Under the pieces are notes generated by a model that did not search any database, was not told the origin of the DNA, and was given only the letters and a program-made list of their open reading frames with translations. The position numbers and the translations under genes were made by a program. From Modestobacter italicus (GTDB lineage: Bacteria; Actinomycetota; Actinomycetes; Mycobacteriales; Geodermatophilaceae): DNA of 64,000 nucleotides. The stretch's first letter is position 1; each line of letters starts with the position of its first letter. The stretch is taken from the NCBI RefSeq assembly GCF_019799965.1, contig NZ_JABGCJ010000002.1, positions 310,001 through 374,000 of the forward strand. The letters are read 5' to 3'. Shown here piece after piece: positions 55,504 through 64,000 of the stretch.

Positions 55504-55525
55504 CCGGGTCGACCCGCTCGAGTCT

Positions 55526-55557
55526 GGGTGGAGCCGCGGGCGCACGCGGCTCCACCC
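55526..55557. terminator. 13-bp GC hairpin after the M20 gene
   Basis: GGGTGGAGCCGCG at 55526-55538 pairs perfectly with 55545-55557, loop of six bases. It is bracketed by two copies of the palindrome GGGTCGACCC (near 55506 and 55568). It lies just past the M20 stop. Confidence 0.7.
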
Positions 55558-55596
55558 CGCCCGGTGCGGGTCGACCCGGAGGGGTCAGGACAGCAG

Positions 55597-55630
55597 AACG
55601 GCCCGCCTCCCCGAGGGGAGACGGGCCGTT
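55597..55630. terminator. Bidirectional hairpin between M20 and aceE
   Basis: AACGGCCCG at 55597-55605 pairs with CGGGCCGTT at 55622-55630, continuing inward with CTCCCC/GGGGAG after one mismatch: a 16-bp stem with a 2-nt tip. It sits 14 nt past the end of aceE on the minus strand. Confidence 0.75.
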
Positions 55631-55643
55631 CGTGCCTGCTGCC

Positions 55644-58448
55644 TTACGTGGCCGGGTGGTCGTCCGTGCGCTCCTCGGCCGGGGCGGCCTGCTCGTCGCG
55701 CTCCTGGTACTTCTCCACGGCCTGCCGGACGACGTCGCGGTCGATCTCCCCGCGCTGGGCCAGCGAGGCCAGCGTGCGGACGACGACCGCCTCGGCGTCG
55801 ACGTGGAAGTGCCGCCGCAGCGCCGGCCGGGTGTCGGAGAGCCCGAACCCGTCGGTGCCCAGGCTGGCGATCCCACCCGGGACGAACGGGGCGATCAGGT
55901 CGGGGACGGCCTTCATCCAGTCCGACACCGCCACGATCGGGCCCTCGACGCCGGAGAGCTTCTGGGTGACGAAGGGGACCTTCGGCTCCTCGGCCGGGTG
56001 CAGCAGGTTCCACTCGTCGGCCTCGAGCGCCTCGCGGCGCAGCTCGGTCCACGAGGTCACCGACCACACGTCGGCCGACACACCCCAGTCGTTGGCCAGC
56101 AGCTCCTGGGCCCGGAGCGCCCACGGCACCGCGACACCCGAGGCCAGCACCTGCGCCTTGGGGCCGTCGGTCTTCGGGCCCTCGGCGTAGCGGTACATGC
56201 CGGCCAGCAGACCGGGCACGTCCAGGCCCTCGGGCTCGGCCGGCTGCTGGTACGGCTCGTTGTAGATCGTCAGGTAGTACATGACGTTCGGGTCGCGGTG
56301 GCCACCGAGCGGGGCGCCCGGGTCGTTGCCGTACATCCGCGCCAGGGCGTCCTTGGTGATGTGCCCGACCTCGTAGGAGAACGCGGGGTCGTAGGTCACG
56401 ACGGCGGGGTTGGTCGCGGCCAGCAGCAGCGAGTGCCCGTCCTCGTGCTGCAGGCCCTCGCCGTTCAGCGTCGTCCGGCCGGCCGTGGCGCCCAGCAGGA
56501 AGCCACGGGTCATCTGGTCGGCGGCCGCCCAGATCGAGTCGGCGGTGCGCTGGAACCCGAACATCGAGTAGAAGATGTAGATCGGGATCATCGCCTCGCC
56601 GTGCGTGGCGTAGGAGCTGCCCGCGGCGATGAACGAGGCCGTGGAGCCGGCCTCGTTGATCCCCTCGTGCAGGATCTGACCCTGCTCGGACTCCTTGTAG
56701 GCCAGCATCAGCTCGCGGTCGACCGAGGTGTAGTTCTGGCCGTGCGGGTTGTAGATCTTGATGCTCGGGAAGAGCGAGTCCATCCCGAAGGTGCGAGCCT
56801 CGTCCGGGATGATCGGCACGAACCGCGGGGCCAGCTCCTTGTCCTTCATGAGCTCCTTGAGCAGCCGGACGAAGGCCATCGTGGTGGCCACCTCCTGCTT
56901 GCCCGAGCCGCGCTTGAGGACGTCGAAGGCCTTGTCCTCGGGGGCCTTCAGCGGCTTGTGCTCCGACCGGCGGCGGGGCACCGACCCACCCAGCTGACGA
57001 CGCCGCTCGAGCATGTACTGCATCTCGGGGGAGTCCGGGTCGGGCTTGTAGTAGGGCGGCAGCGTCTTGTCCAGCTGCTCGTCCGGGATCGGGATCTCCA
57101 GCCGGTCGCGGAAGCCCACGATGTCCTCGGCGGTCAGCTTCTTCATCTGGTGCGTGGAGTTGCGGCCCTCGAAGTGGCTGCCCAGCGTCCAGCCCTTGAT
57201 GGTCTTGGCGAGGATGACCGTGGGCTGGCCCTTGTGGTCCATCGCGGCCTTGTAGGCGGCGTAGACCTTTCGGTAGTCGTGCCCGCCACGGGCGAGGTCC
57301 CAGACCTCCTGGTCCGACATCCCCTCGACCAGCTTGCGGGTGCGCGGGTCGCGGCCGAAGAAGTGCTCGCGGACGAAGGCGCCGTCCTCGGCCTTGTAGG
57401 TCTGGTAGTCGCCGTCCGGGGTGCTGTTCATCAGGTTGACCAGCGCGCCGTCGCGATCGGCGGCCAGCAGCTTGTCCCAGCCGTGGCCCCAGATCACCTT
57501 GATGACGTTCCAGCCGGCGCCGCGGAAGAACGACTCCAGCTCCTGGATGACCTTGCCGTTGCCGCGGACCGGGCCGTCGAGGCGCTGCAGGTTGCAGTTG
57601 ATGACGAAGGTGAGGTTGTCCAGCTCCTCACGCGCGGCCAGGCCGATCGGGCCGAGCGACTCCGGCTCGTCGGTCTCGCCGTCGCCGAGGAAGGCCCACA
57701 CGTGCTGGTCGGCGGTGTCGGCGATGCCGCGGTTGTGCAGGTAGCGGTTGAACCGCGCCTGGTAGATCGCGTTCATCGGGCCGAGGCCCATCGAGACGGT
57801 GGGGAACTCCCAGAAGTCCGGCATCAGCCGGGGGTGCGGGTAGGACGACAGCCCGCCGCCGGGGTGGCTGACCTCCTGGCGGAACCCGTCGAGCTGGTGC
57901 TCGGTCAGCCGGCCCTCGAGGAAGGCGCGGGCGTAGATGCCGGGGGAGGCGTGGCCCTGGAAGTAGATCTGGTCGCCGCCGCCGGGGTGGTCCTTGCCGC
58001 GGAAGAAGTGGTTGAAGCCGACCTCGTAGAGCATCGCGGACGACGCGTACGAGGAGATGTGGCCGCCGACGCCGATCCCCGGCCGCTGCGCCCGGTGCAC
58101 CATGATCGCGGCGTTCCAGCGGATGGCGTGGCGGATCTTCCGCTCGGCCTCCAGGTCGCCGGGGAACCAGGGCTCCTGCTCCGGCGGGATCGTGTTGATG
58201 TAGTCGGTGCTGCGGAGCGCGGGGACGCCGACCTGCTGCTCACGGCTGCGCTCGAGCATCCGGAGCATGAGGTAGCGGGCCCGGTTGCGACCGGCGTGGT
58301 CGACGACCGCGTCGAGGGACTCCAGCCACTCCTGGGTCTCGTCCGGGTCGGTGTCGGGCAGTTGGCTGGCCCGCCCGTCGGTGATGACCGCGCGGGGGGT
58401 GCCGGTGGTGCGGGCGGGGTCTCCGTCCGACTGCTGCGGTGCGCTCAT
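55644..58448 (-). CDS. aceE: Pyruvate dehydrogenase E1, homodimeric type
   Basis: A 934-residue thiamine diphosphate enzyme that decarboxylates pyruvate and loads the acetyl group on lipoyl-E2. It is the single-chain (alpha2) type, as in E. coli and Mycobacterium. TPP binding: [18 protein letters not shown]...[15 protein letters not shown] (GDG and N anchors). Other blocks: [20 protein letters not shown]-like segment, [34 protein letters not shown] and [22 protein letters not shown] 58448 is used (GGAG about 11 nt upstream). Divergent from DUF3052, as in mycobacteria. Confidence 0.97.
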   Translation of the reverse strand: MSAPQQSDGDPARTTGTPRAVITDGRASQLPDTDPDETQEWLESLDAVVDHAGRNRARYLMLRMLERSREQQVGVPALRSTDYINTIPPEQEPWFPGDLEAERKIRHAIRWNAAIMVHRAQRPGIGVGGHISSYASSAMLYEVGFNHFFRGKDHPGGGDQIYFQGHASPGIYARAFLEGRLTEHQLDGFRQEVSHPGGGLSSYPHPRLMPDFWEFPTVSMGLGPMNAIYQARFNRYLHNRGIADTADQHVWAFLGDGETDEPESLGPIGLAAREELDNLTFVINCNLQRLDGPVRGNGKVIQELESFFRGAGWNVIKVIWGHGWDKLLAADRDGALVNLMNSTPDGDYQTYKAEDGAFVREHFFGRDPRTRKLVEGMSDQEVWDLARGGHDYRKVYAAYKAAMDHKGQPTVILAKTIKGWTLGSHFEGRNSTHQMKKLTAEDIVGFRDRLEIPIPDEQLDKTLPPYYKPDPDSPEMQYMLERRRQLGGSVPRRRSEHKPLKAPEDKAFDVLKRGSGKQEVATTMAFVRLLKELMKDKELAPRFVPIIPDEARTFGMDSLFPSIKIYNPHGQNYTSVDRELMLAYKESEQGQILHEGINEAGSTASFIAAGSSYATHGEAMIPIYIFYSMFGFQRTADSIWAAADQMTRGFLLGATAGRTTLNGEGLQHEDGHSLLLAATNPAVVTYDPAFSYEVGHITKDALARMYGNDPGAPLGGHRDPNVMYYLTIYNEPYQQPAEPEGLDVPGLLAGMYRYAEGPKTDGPKAQVLASGVAVPWALRAQELLANDWGVSADVWSVTSWTELRREALEADEWNLLHPAEEPKVPFVTQKLSGVEGPIVAVSDWMKAVPDLIAPFVPGGIASLGTDGFGLSDTRPALRRHFHVDAEAVVVRTLASLAQRGEIDRDVVRQAVEKYQERDEQAAPAEERTDDHPAT

Positions 58449-58548
58449 GGGGACATCGTCTCCTGCCGGGGCGGCGTACGTCACGTCTGCCCCGTGTCGC
58501 GTCCTGCTCGACGGGACGACGGCCGCGCTGCCGACCCGGTCACGGGCC

Positions 58549-58576
58549 TTGCGTGTGGTCGTCGATGCCCTACGCT
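58549..58576 (+). promoter_or_regulatory. Candidate promoter for the DUF3052 gene
   Basis: TTGCGT (58549-58554) and TACGCT (58571-58576) with a 16-nt spacer fit an actinobacterial housekeeping promoter. They lie in the 370-nt divergent region between aceE and DUF3052, leaving a leader of about 235 nt, in which no other element is seen. Confidence 0.4.
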
Positions 58577-58818
58577 CCGCTCCAACGGTGGCCCCGGTGG
58601 CGGTCGACCCGGAACGCCGGCTGAGCCGGGGGGCGGGCTTCCCCAGGCGCCGCCGTCACCCGACGAAGGGGCTGGGCGGGGGTCCCGAGCGGGCAGGACG
58701 GCCCGGGACAAGGCACCATCCCCCCAGAGCCACCGCCTCGCCGCACACCGCGACGGGGCCCCGCACACCGCACCGCCCGGGCAGACCGGGCAGACGAGCA
58801 CACGGAGGAACAGCAGGG

Positions 58819-59244
58819 ATGAGCGTCGACTCGGGCAGCACCAGCATGGCTGCCCGGCTGGGGATCAAGCCGGGCATGGTCGTGCAGGAGCTCGGCTGGG
58901 ACGAGGACGCCGACGAGGACCTGCGTGACTCGGTCGTCGAGCTGTCCGGTGGAGACATGGTCGACGAGGACTCCGACGAGGTGGCCGACGTCGTCCTGCT
59001 GTGGTGGCGCGAGGAGGACGGCGACCTGATCGACGCCCTCGTCGACTCCATCGCCTCCCTCGCCGAGGACGGCGTGGTGTGGCTGCTCGTGCCCAAGTCC
59101 GGGCGCCCCGGCCACGTGGAGCCCGGTGACGTCACCGAGGCCGCTCCCACCGCCGGGCTGCAGCAGACCTCCAGCATCTCCGCGGCCAAGGACTGGTCCG
59201 GGATCCGGCTGGTCACCCCGAAGGCCGCCCGCTCCCGCCGCTGA
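58819..59244 (+). CDS. DUF3052 family protein
   Basis: A 141-residue protein: MAARLGIKPGMVVQELGWDEDADEDLRDSVVELSGGDMVDEDSDEVADVVLLWWREEDGDL in outline, with the hallmarks GIKPGMVVQELGWD, VVLLWWREEDGDLIDALVD and VVWLLVPKSGRPGHVEPGDV. This actinobacterial family sits next to aceE and ahpE in mycobacteria (Rv2239c), exactly as here. Function unknown. ATG 58819 has GGAGGA upstream. Confidence 0.92.
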   Translation: MSVDSGSTSMAARLGIKPGMVVQELGWDEDADEDLRDSVVELSGGDMVDEDSDEVADVVLLWWREEDGDLIDALVDSIASLAEDGVVWLLVPKSGRPGHVEPGDVTEAAPTAGLQQTSSISAAKDWSGIRLVTPKAARSRR

Positions 59245-59342
59245 GGAAGGACTCCCTCGCCCCCACGCCTCGCGAGCTCGGCGCGGGCCCCTGCGAGGGG
59301 GCCGAACGGCGCCTGTCGCCTTCGGTGCGGCACCATCGGGGG

Positions 59343-59810
59343 ATGACCGTCTCCGTCGGCGACGCCGCCCCCGAGTTCAGTCTCCGCGACCAGGACAAGC
59401 AGGTCGTGTCGCTGGCCGGGCTGCGGGGCGCACCGGTGCTCGTGGTGTTCTTCCCGTTCGCCTTCTCCGGCACGTGCACGGGCGAGCTGTGCCAGCTGCG
59501 GGACGAGCTGGCCACCTACACCGGCGCGGGCGTCCAGGTGGTCGCCGTCTCCACGGACCCGACCTTCAGCCTCAAGGCGTTCCGGCAGGCGGAGGGGCTG
59601 ACCTTCCCGCTGCTGTCGGACTTCTGGCCGCACGGTGCCGCCGCCCAGGCCTACGGGGTGTTCAACGAGCGGGCGGGGATGGCGCTGCGGGGGACCTTCC
59701 TGATCGACGCCGAGGGCACCGTCGTCTTCACCGAGGTGAACGAGGTCGGCGACCCGAGGCCGCAGTCGGGCTGGAAGGCGGCCGTCGCGCAGTTGCCCGC
59801 GGCCGCCTGA
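59343..59810 (+). CDS. ahpE: AhpE-type peroxiredoxin
   Basis: A 155-residue thiol peroxidase reducing organic hydroperoxides and peroxynitrite. The peroxidatic cysteine is C45 in FSGTCTGELC, the same position as in mycobacterial AhpE, with P/T residues of the PxxxT/SxxC site (FPFAFSGTC). An extra cysteine at C50 might act as resolving partner. Other blocks: PEFSLRDQDKQVVSLAGLRG, VVAVSTDPTFSLKAFRQAEG and RGTFLIDAEGTVVF. Follows DUF3052 by 98 nt as in Mycobacterium. ATG 59343. Confidence 0.94.
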   Translation: MTVSVGDAAPEFSLRDQDKQVVSLAGLRGAPVLVVFFPFAFSGTCTGELCQLRDELATYTGAGVQVVAVSTDPTFSLKAFRQAEGLTFPLLSDFWPHGAAAQAYGVFNERAGMALRGTFLIDAEGTVVFTEVNEVGDPRPQSGWKAAVAQLPAAA

Positions 59811-59841
59811 CGGCCCGCGGCCGGTCCCACCGGCCGCACCT

Positions 59842-59913
59842 GGGCGCGTAGCTCAGCGGTAGAGCGCTCGCCTTACAAGCGAGTGGTCGGGGGTTCGAAC
59901 CCCTCCGCGCCCA
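59842..59913 (+). tRNA. tRNA-Val (anticodon TAC)
   Basis: A 72-nt cloverleaf: acceptor GGGCGCG with CGCGCCC, discriminator A, D-arm AGCTCAGCGGTAGAGC, anticodon loop CTTACAA with TAC, and T-arm GGGGGTTCGAACCCC. Downstream of ahpE. Confidence 0.96.
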
Positions 59914-59991
59914 CCTCTCCGACCGTGTCCCGCCTCACTCCTTCGGGGCCACCCGGTGAACCGCCGGCCCTGACCTGTCGATGGTCGACCC

Positions 59992-62712
59992 ATGCGATGG
60001 GCAGGGCGCGAGCCAGGGGCAGGGCGCGAGGCAGGACGACGACCGGGTCGTGGCGTGCCGCTGTGGACGCTGTTGACGGCGCTGGCCCTGGTCCCCGTCA
60101 TGGGCGTGGTGGCGCTGACCGTGGTGGTCGCCAGGTCACGGATGACCGAGGCGGCCAGCGCAGAGCGTGCCGAGGCCGCCGTCCGCGCCCTGGCCCAGCT
60201 GGACACGGCCCGCAGCGGCGTCGAGCAGGAGATCCTCCCGACGCTGGCGCTCGCCGTGGTCGACGACCCCGACACCGCCACCGCCCTGGGCCTGCCGCTC
60301 GCCGTGCTGGCGGCGCCCCGGCAGCAGGCCGCGGGGACCCAGGCGGTCGCCCGCGGGGTCACCGACGAGGCGCTGGAGAACGCCGGCCGCAGCCCCTACG
60401 GCAGGGCCGCCGCCGCCCGTGCGGCCTCGGACGTCCGTGCGCTGCGTGCCCTGGCCGACGCGCACGAGGTGGCGCCCGAGGAGGTCTACCTCCGGTACCT
60501 GGCCATCTCCAACGCACTGATGCACGCACAACGTGCCGCCGCCGCCTCCGCGACCGCCGAGGGGTTGCCCGCACGCACCCAGCGGGCGATCCAGGACGTC
60601 GAGCTGGTCGCGCAGCTGGCCACCACCGCCAGCCGTCAGATGCCGCTGTACCTCGGGGCCATGTTCGGCGGCGCGGACGGTGTGGACGAGGGCGGGCTGA
60701 TCGGCTCGCGGCTGGCCTCGGAGACCGGCTGGCTGGCCTACACCGACGCCCGGGACCAGATGGCGGACCTGTCCCAGCCCTCGCTGGTGGAGCGCTGGCA
60801 GGAGATCAGCAGCTCGGAGGTCGCCACGAGCCTCGACGCCGTCCTCACCCCGACCGAGGACGGCAAGGTGACGATGATGTCGGTGCTGCAGATGACGCCG
60901 CTGCTCTACGACAGCGGCGACCGGGACGCCCTGCTCACCGAGCTGGTGCACGTCGCGGCCGACAGCGCGCAGTCCTCGGCCGCGGCCGACCGTGCCGAGG
61001 CGCGCAGCCGGCTGACCAGCACCCTGGTCCTGGGCCTGTCGGTGCTGCTGGTCGCGCTGGCCGTGGCGCTGGTGCTCGGCCGCAGCGTGACCCGGTCGCT
61101 CCAGCTGCTGGCCGGCCAGGCCCGCCAGGTCAGCGAGGGCGCTCTGGTGCGGGTGGAGGTCGGCGGGCCGCGCGAGGTGCGCACCGTCTCCACCGCGCTG
61201 GACTCCGCCGTGGCCGGGCTGCGCCGGATCCAGGACCAGGCCGCGGCGGTGGCCCGCGGCGACCTGTCCGACAGCGTGCTGGCCGAGCCGCTGCCCGGAC
61301 CGCTGGGCGAGGTGGTGCACGCCTCGGTGCAGCAGATCGTCCACTCGATGCAGCAGCGCGAGGAGCTGCAGTCCGCGCTGGCGCACCAGGCCGCGCACGA
61401 CGCGCTGACCCAGCTGCCCAACCGGGGCCAGGCGGTCACGCTGGTGACCTCGGCCCTGCACCGCGGCCAGCGGTCCGGGGAGATGACCGGGCTGCTCTTC
61501 GTCGACCTGGACGGCTTCAAGACCGTCAACGACGGGCACGGGCACGCCGCCGGTGACGAGGTGCTCCGCGTGGTCGGGGACCGGCTGCGGCGGACGGTGC
61601 GGACCGGGGACGTGGTCTGCCGGCTCGGTGGCGACGAGTTCGTGGTGCTGGTAGAGGCCGTCGAGGACGAGCGCGCCCTGGTCGAGCTGGCCGAGCGCCT
61701 GATCGCCGCGGTCAGCGCGCCGATCCAGGCCGGTGACCAGGTGGTCACCATCGGGGCCAGCGTGGGCGTCGCGGTCAGCCGGGACGGCAGCGTGGACGCC
61801 GACGTCCTCTTCGCCGAGGCCGACACCGCCGCCTACCGGGCCAAGCGGCACGGACGGGGCCGGGCGGAGGTCTTCGACGAGGCGCTGCGCGCGCACCTGG
61901 CCGAGCGGGCCGAGCTGGAGGCGGCGATCGCCTCCGGTCTGGCGAACGGGGAGATGGAGCTGCACTACCAGCCCGTCATCGACGTCACGACCGACCGGCT
62001 GACCGGCTACGAGGCGCTGGTGCGCTGGGAGCGGCCCGGGTGCGGCCGGGTGGCGCCCGACGACTTCATCCCGGCGGCGGAGGAGTCGCAGCTGATCTGC
62101 GAGCTGGACCGCTGGGTGCTGCACGAGGCCACCCGTCAGCTGGCGGAGTGGCGGCTGGCCGCAGGGGTGTCCGACGGCGAGCCGGAGCCGACCATCGCGG
62201 TCAACGTCTCCGGACGTCACCTCGTCGACCGGCGGGTGGTGGCCGACGTCGCCGACGCGCTCGCCGCCTCGGGTCTGCCGGCGCACCTGCTGGTGCTGGA
62301 GGTCACCGAGACGGTGCTGGTCGACGACCCGGCCGCGATCGAGAACCTCGCCGCGCTGCGGGCCCTCGGCGCCGCCATCGCCATCGACGACTTCGGGACC
62401 GGCTACACCTCGATCGGTCAGCTGCGGCACATGCCGGTGGACACCCTGAAGATCGACCGGAGCTTCATCGCCTCGGTGGAGCCGGGGCACGGCGAGCTGG
62501 TGGCCCTGATGATCCGCGCCGCGCACACCTTCGGGATGACCGTGGTCGCCGAGGGCGTGGAGGAGCCGGCGCAGCTGGCCCGGTTGCGGGCCGAGGCCTG
62601 CGACCAGGCGCAGGGCTACCTGCTCTACCGGCCGCTGCCGGCCGCCGCAGCCGGGGCGCTCCTGCAGCCACGGGTCCCGGCCGGTCCCGTTCCGGCCGGC
62701 GACCCCGGGTAG
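59992..62712 (+). CDS. GGDEF-EAL cyclic-di-GMP enzyme with membrane sensor
   Basis: A 906-residue membrane protein. One helix lies near residues 22-46. A ~280-residue extracellular region follows with the pattern of a nitrate/nitrite-sensing (NIT) or four-helix-bundle domain (LAQLDTARSGVEQEI, RYLAISNALMHAQR). A second helix lies near 343-363, and a HAMP linker (SVTRSLQLLAGQARQVSEG). The GGDEF domain has an intact GGDEF at 546-550. The EAL domain keeps E674-A-L plus NVSGRHL, LEVTETVL, AIDDFGTGYTSI, IDRSFI and EGVEEPAQL. Both activities may be present, so it could make or break c-di-GMP. ATG 59992. A second c-di-GMP protein is at 12735-13814. Confidence 0.94.
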   Translation: MRWAGREPGAGREAGRRPGRGVPLWTLLTALALVPVMGVVALTVVVARSRMTEAASAERAEAAVRALAQLDTARSGVEQEILPTLALAVVDDPDTATALGLPLAVLAAPRQQAAGTQAVARGVTDEALENAGRSPYGRAAAARAASDVRALRALADAHEVAPEEVYLRYLAISNALMHAQRAAAASATAEGLPARTQRAIQDVELVAQLATTASRQMPLYLGAMFGGADGVDEGGLIGSRLASETGWLAYTDARDQMADLSQPSLVERWQEISSSEVATSLDAVLTPTEDGKVTMMSVLQMTPLLYDSGDRDALLTELVHVAADSAQSSAAADRAEARSRLTSTLVLGLSVLLVALAVALVLGRSVTRSLQLLAGQARQVSEGALVRVEVGGPREVRTVSTALDSAVAGLRRIQDQAAAVARGDLSDSVLAEPLPGPLGEVVHASVQQIVHSMQQREELQSALAHQAAHDALTQLPNRGQAVTLVTSALHRGQRSGEMTGLLFVDLDGFKTVNDGHGHAAGDEVLRVVGDRLRRTVRTGDVVCRLGGDEFVVLVEAVEDERALVELAERLIAAVSAPIQAGDQVVTIGASVGVAVSRDGSVDADVLFAEADTAAYRAKRHGRGRAEVFDEALRAHLAERAELEAAIASGLANGEMELHYQPVIDVTTDRLTGYEALVRWERPGCGRVAPDDFIPAAEESQLICELDRWVLHEATRQLAEWRLAAGVSDGEPEPTIAVNVSGRHLVDRRVVADVADALAASGLPAHLLVLEVTETVLVDDPAAIENLAALRALGAAIAIDDFGTGYTSIGQLRHMPVDTLKIDRSFIASVEPGHGELVALMIRAAHTFGMTVVAEGVEEPAQLARLRAEACDQAQGYLLYRPLPAAAAGALLQPRVPAGPVPAGDPG

Positions 62713-62738
62713 CGGGCGGGGCGCCGGGCGGCCGGGCG

Positions 62739-62777
62739 CGGTCGCGCCGACGGCGGATCCCGCCGTCGGCGCGACCG
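62739..62777. terminator. 18-bp perfect hairpin terminator
   Basis: 62739-62756 is the exact reverse complement of 62760-62777, with a 3-nt loop (ATC). It lies between the convergent stops of the GGDEF-EAL gene (62712) and the SPFH gene (62779). Confidence 0.88.
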
Positions 62778-62778
62778 G

Positions 62779-63459
62779 TCAGGGCGTCGTCCGGATGCCG
62801 GGGTCGCCCCCGCCCGGCGCGGTGGTGAGGACGACGGTCGCGCCACCGGCCTCCACCGCCTGCAGCGTCCGCAGCTGGAGCAGGGCCGGCTGGTCGGCGA
62901 CCATCCGGGCCGCGTTGGCCAGGGCCCGGGTCGCCGCCACCTCCGACCGGGCCCGCTCCAGGGCCGCCTGGCCCTGCGCGCGGGCGGTGGCGACCTCTGC
63001 CGCGGCCCGGCGCAGCTCGGCCGGCACCATCACGTCGCGCAGCGCGACGTCCTCTACGGTGACGCCGACCGCCCCCGCCCGCTCGGTGACCGGCTCGCGC
63101 ACGACGGACGGCAGGGAACCCCGGTCGGTCAGCAGCTCGTCGAGGGTCCGCCCGGCCACCGCCTCCCGCAGCGCGACCTGCAGCGCGGCGTAGACGAACG
63201 CGTCGGCGTCCTGCACCGCCTCGTGCCAGCGGCGCGGGTCGGTCGTCGCGCAGGTCGCGAACAGGCTCACCCGGACGGTCAGCCCGTCGGCGGTCAGCAC
63301 CTCCTGACCCGGCACGACCAGCAGCCGCGGACGCACGGCGACCCGGACGAACCGCTGCCGCCGGCGCGCCCGGCGGTGCCGCCCCGGGGCCAGGACCTCG
63401 GTGAAGCGGCCGTCCCGGTAGGCCAGGACCCGCTCCCACTCCTCGACGACGATGCGCAC
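62779..63459 (-). CDS. SPFH / band 7 (slipin-like) protein
   Basis: A 226-residue membrane-scaffold protein. It shows the slipin order: EWERVLAYRDGRFTEVLAPGRH, VVPGQEVLTADGLTVRVSL, DADAFVYAALQVALREAVAGRTLDELL, and the C-terminal GVTVEDVALRDVMVPAELRRAAAEVATARAQ, where the family's alanine/glutamate coiled coil starts. The usual N-terminal membrane helix of prohibitins is missing, so peripheral association is likely. GTG 63459 has GGGAGGAGG 8 nt upstream. Confidence 0.88.
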   Translation of the reverse strand: MRIVVEEWERVLAYRDGRFTEVLAPGRHRRARRRQRFVRVAVRPRLLVVPGQEVLTADGLTVRVSLFATCATTDPRRWHEAVQDADAFVYAALQVALREAVAGRTLDELLTDRGSLPSVVREPVTERAGAVGVTVEDVALRDVMVPAELRRAAAEVATARAQGQAALERARSEVAATRALANAARMVADQPALLQLRTLQAVEAGGATVVLTTAPGGGDPGIRTTP

Positions 63460-63579
63460 GTCCCTGCCTCCTCCCTGCTCGCTCCGGCTGCCCTCGGGGA
63501 ACCGGCCGGCGCGCGGTCGGGCCCGGACGGGGGACGCCGAGGCGCCGCAGGCCGGCCGGACCGCCGATGACCGCGCGCC

Positions 63580-63605
63580 GGACGGCCGGGGGAGTCGAAC
63601 CCCGG
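63580..63605 (-). other. tRNA T-arm-like remnant
   Basis: The minus strand reads CCGGGGTTCGACTCCCCCGG, followed by CCGTCC, the shape of a T-arm and 3' acceptor. No matching 5' acceptor (GGACGGCC-type) or anticodon arm is found in the bases before it, so this is not a working tRNA. It may be an old attachment-site scar in the non-coding region 63460-63743. Confidence 0.35.
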
Positions 63606-63743
63606 ACGTCCCGCAGACGTCTGCCCTGACATGGCACGCCCGGGGCCGATCCGCAGGACCTGCGACGGCGATGCCGCCGCGGCTGCTGACCCCGGGCAGG
63701 GAGGACCGTAGGCGGCCGGTCGGCCACCCGGCCAGCGGTTTTG

Positions 63744-63968
63744 TCAGTCCTCGGCGCCGCGGACGCCGGTGCGCCGTCCCGGGGTCGTCTCCCGGACCAG
63801 CCGGCGGGCGGCGTCGACCTCGCGGGCGACCGGGGCGAGCACCCCCTCGGCGTGGATCTCGGCGTCGTCGGGCTGCCGGTGCTCGCGCAGGTCCTGCTCC
63901 AGCTCCCGGACCGCCTTCCGGAGCACCGCCACCTGCGCGGGGTCGGGCGCCGGCTCACCCGCGCGCAT
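63744..63968 (-). CDS. Small charged helical protein, possibly 5'-incomplete
   Basis: A 74-residue charged helical ORF from ATG 63968: VAVLRKAVRELEQDLREHRQ, then EGVLAPVAREVDAARRLVRE. The frame stays open from the window edge (codons reading SDAVTEAVIA before the ATG), so the true start may lie beyond base 64000. No family recognised; coiled-coil likely. Confidence 0.5.
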   Translation of the reverse strand: MRAGEPAPDPAQVAVLRKAVRELEQDLREHRQPDDAEIHAEGVLAPVAREVDAARRLVRETTPGRRTGVRGAED

Positions 63969-64000
63969 GGCGATGACCGCCTCGGTGACCGCGTCCGACG

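Noticed and set aside
55299-58928. A 1209-codon open frame on the plus strand across aceE.
   Set aside because: It is the complement-frame shadow of the very GC-rich aceE gene on the minus strand, which has full family signatures; the plus-strand product shows no family pattern.
63580-63660. A tRNA gene on the minus strand.
   Set aside because: A T-arm can be drawn, but no complementary acceptor 5' strand, D-arm or anticodon arm is found.

Overview
The window is chromosomal DNA from a very GC-rich actinobacterium. Many genes start with GTG, several look leaderless, and actinobacterial marker families are present (DUF3052, DUF3145, DUF5313, DUF2505, homodimeric AceE, FasR). The gene repertoire suggests a Geodermatophilaceae-like soil or stone organism, but the genus is inference. 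Two blocks keep mycobacterial gene order: uppS / SmtB-type regulator / glyS / dnaG on the left, and ahpE / DUF3052 / aceE / fasR-fabD-acpP-fabF-accD on the right.

Layout. 1-13.8 kb is housekeeping: the end of a prenyl synthase, an SmtB-like regulator with a Zur-type palindrome in its promoter, a chemoreceptor, glyS, dusB, YdcF, dnaG and a GGDEF protein. One AbiEi/DUF559-like gene there is bracketed by an inverted repeat. 13.96-25.5 kb is an integrated island in tRNA-Asn. It is delimited by a 38-bp direct repeat (13998-14035 and 25472-25509) and carries a tyrosine integrase, an excisionase and two probable defence modules. The first is a three-gene ABC-3C system: a nuclease-like effector, a middle component and a DUF3732-type ATPase with a CxxC hook. 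The second is a divergent pair, a HEPN-like protein with an HNH nuclease-like protein, that I do not recognise as a named system. The island also holds a channel-like membrane protein whose chromosomal homologue lies at 36.1-37.2 kb.

25.6-45.5 kb is core and accessory metabolism: a CbxX-type AAA ATPase, a UvrA paralogue, a rifampicin monooxygenase with an exact rifamycin-associated palindrome upstream, a GH13 glucosidase, and a guanidinium exporter under a guanidine-III riboswitch. It continues with an acyl-CoA dehydrogenase, channels, an orphan 542-residue protein, an RNB nuclease, tRNA-Met and an ASST-like lipoprotein. 45.7-52.98 kb is the fatty acid synthesis cluster fasR-fabD-fabH-acpP-fabF-accD, closed by a perfect 50-bp palindromic terminator. 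Its FabD carries an extra C-terminal lipoyl/biotinyl-like domain. 53-64 kb holds PAP2, a cupin-like protein, an M20 amidohydrolase, aceE, DUF3052, ahpE, tRNA-Val, a GGDEF-EAL protein, an SPFH protein and a small ORF at the edge.

Most intergenic regions between convergent genes contain strong GC hairpins without a T-tract, the usual actinobacterial terminator form.
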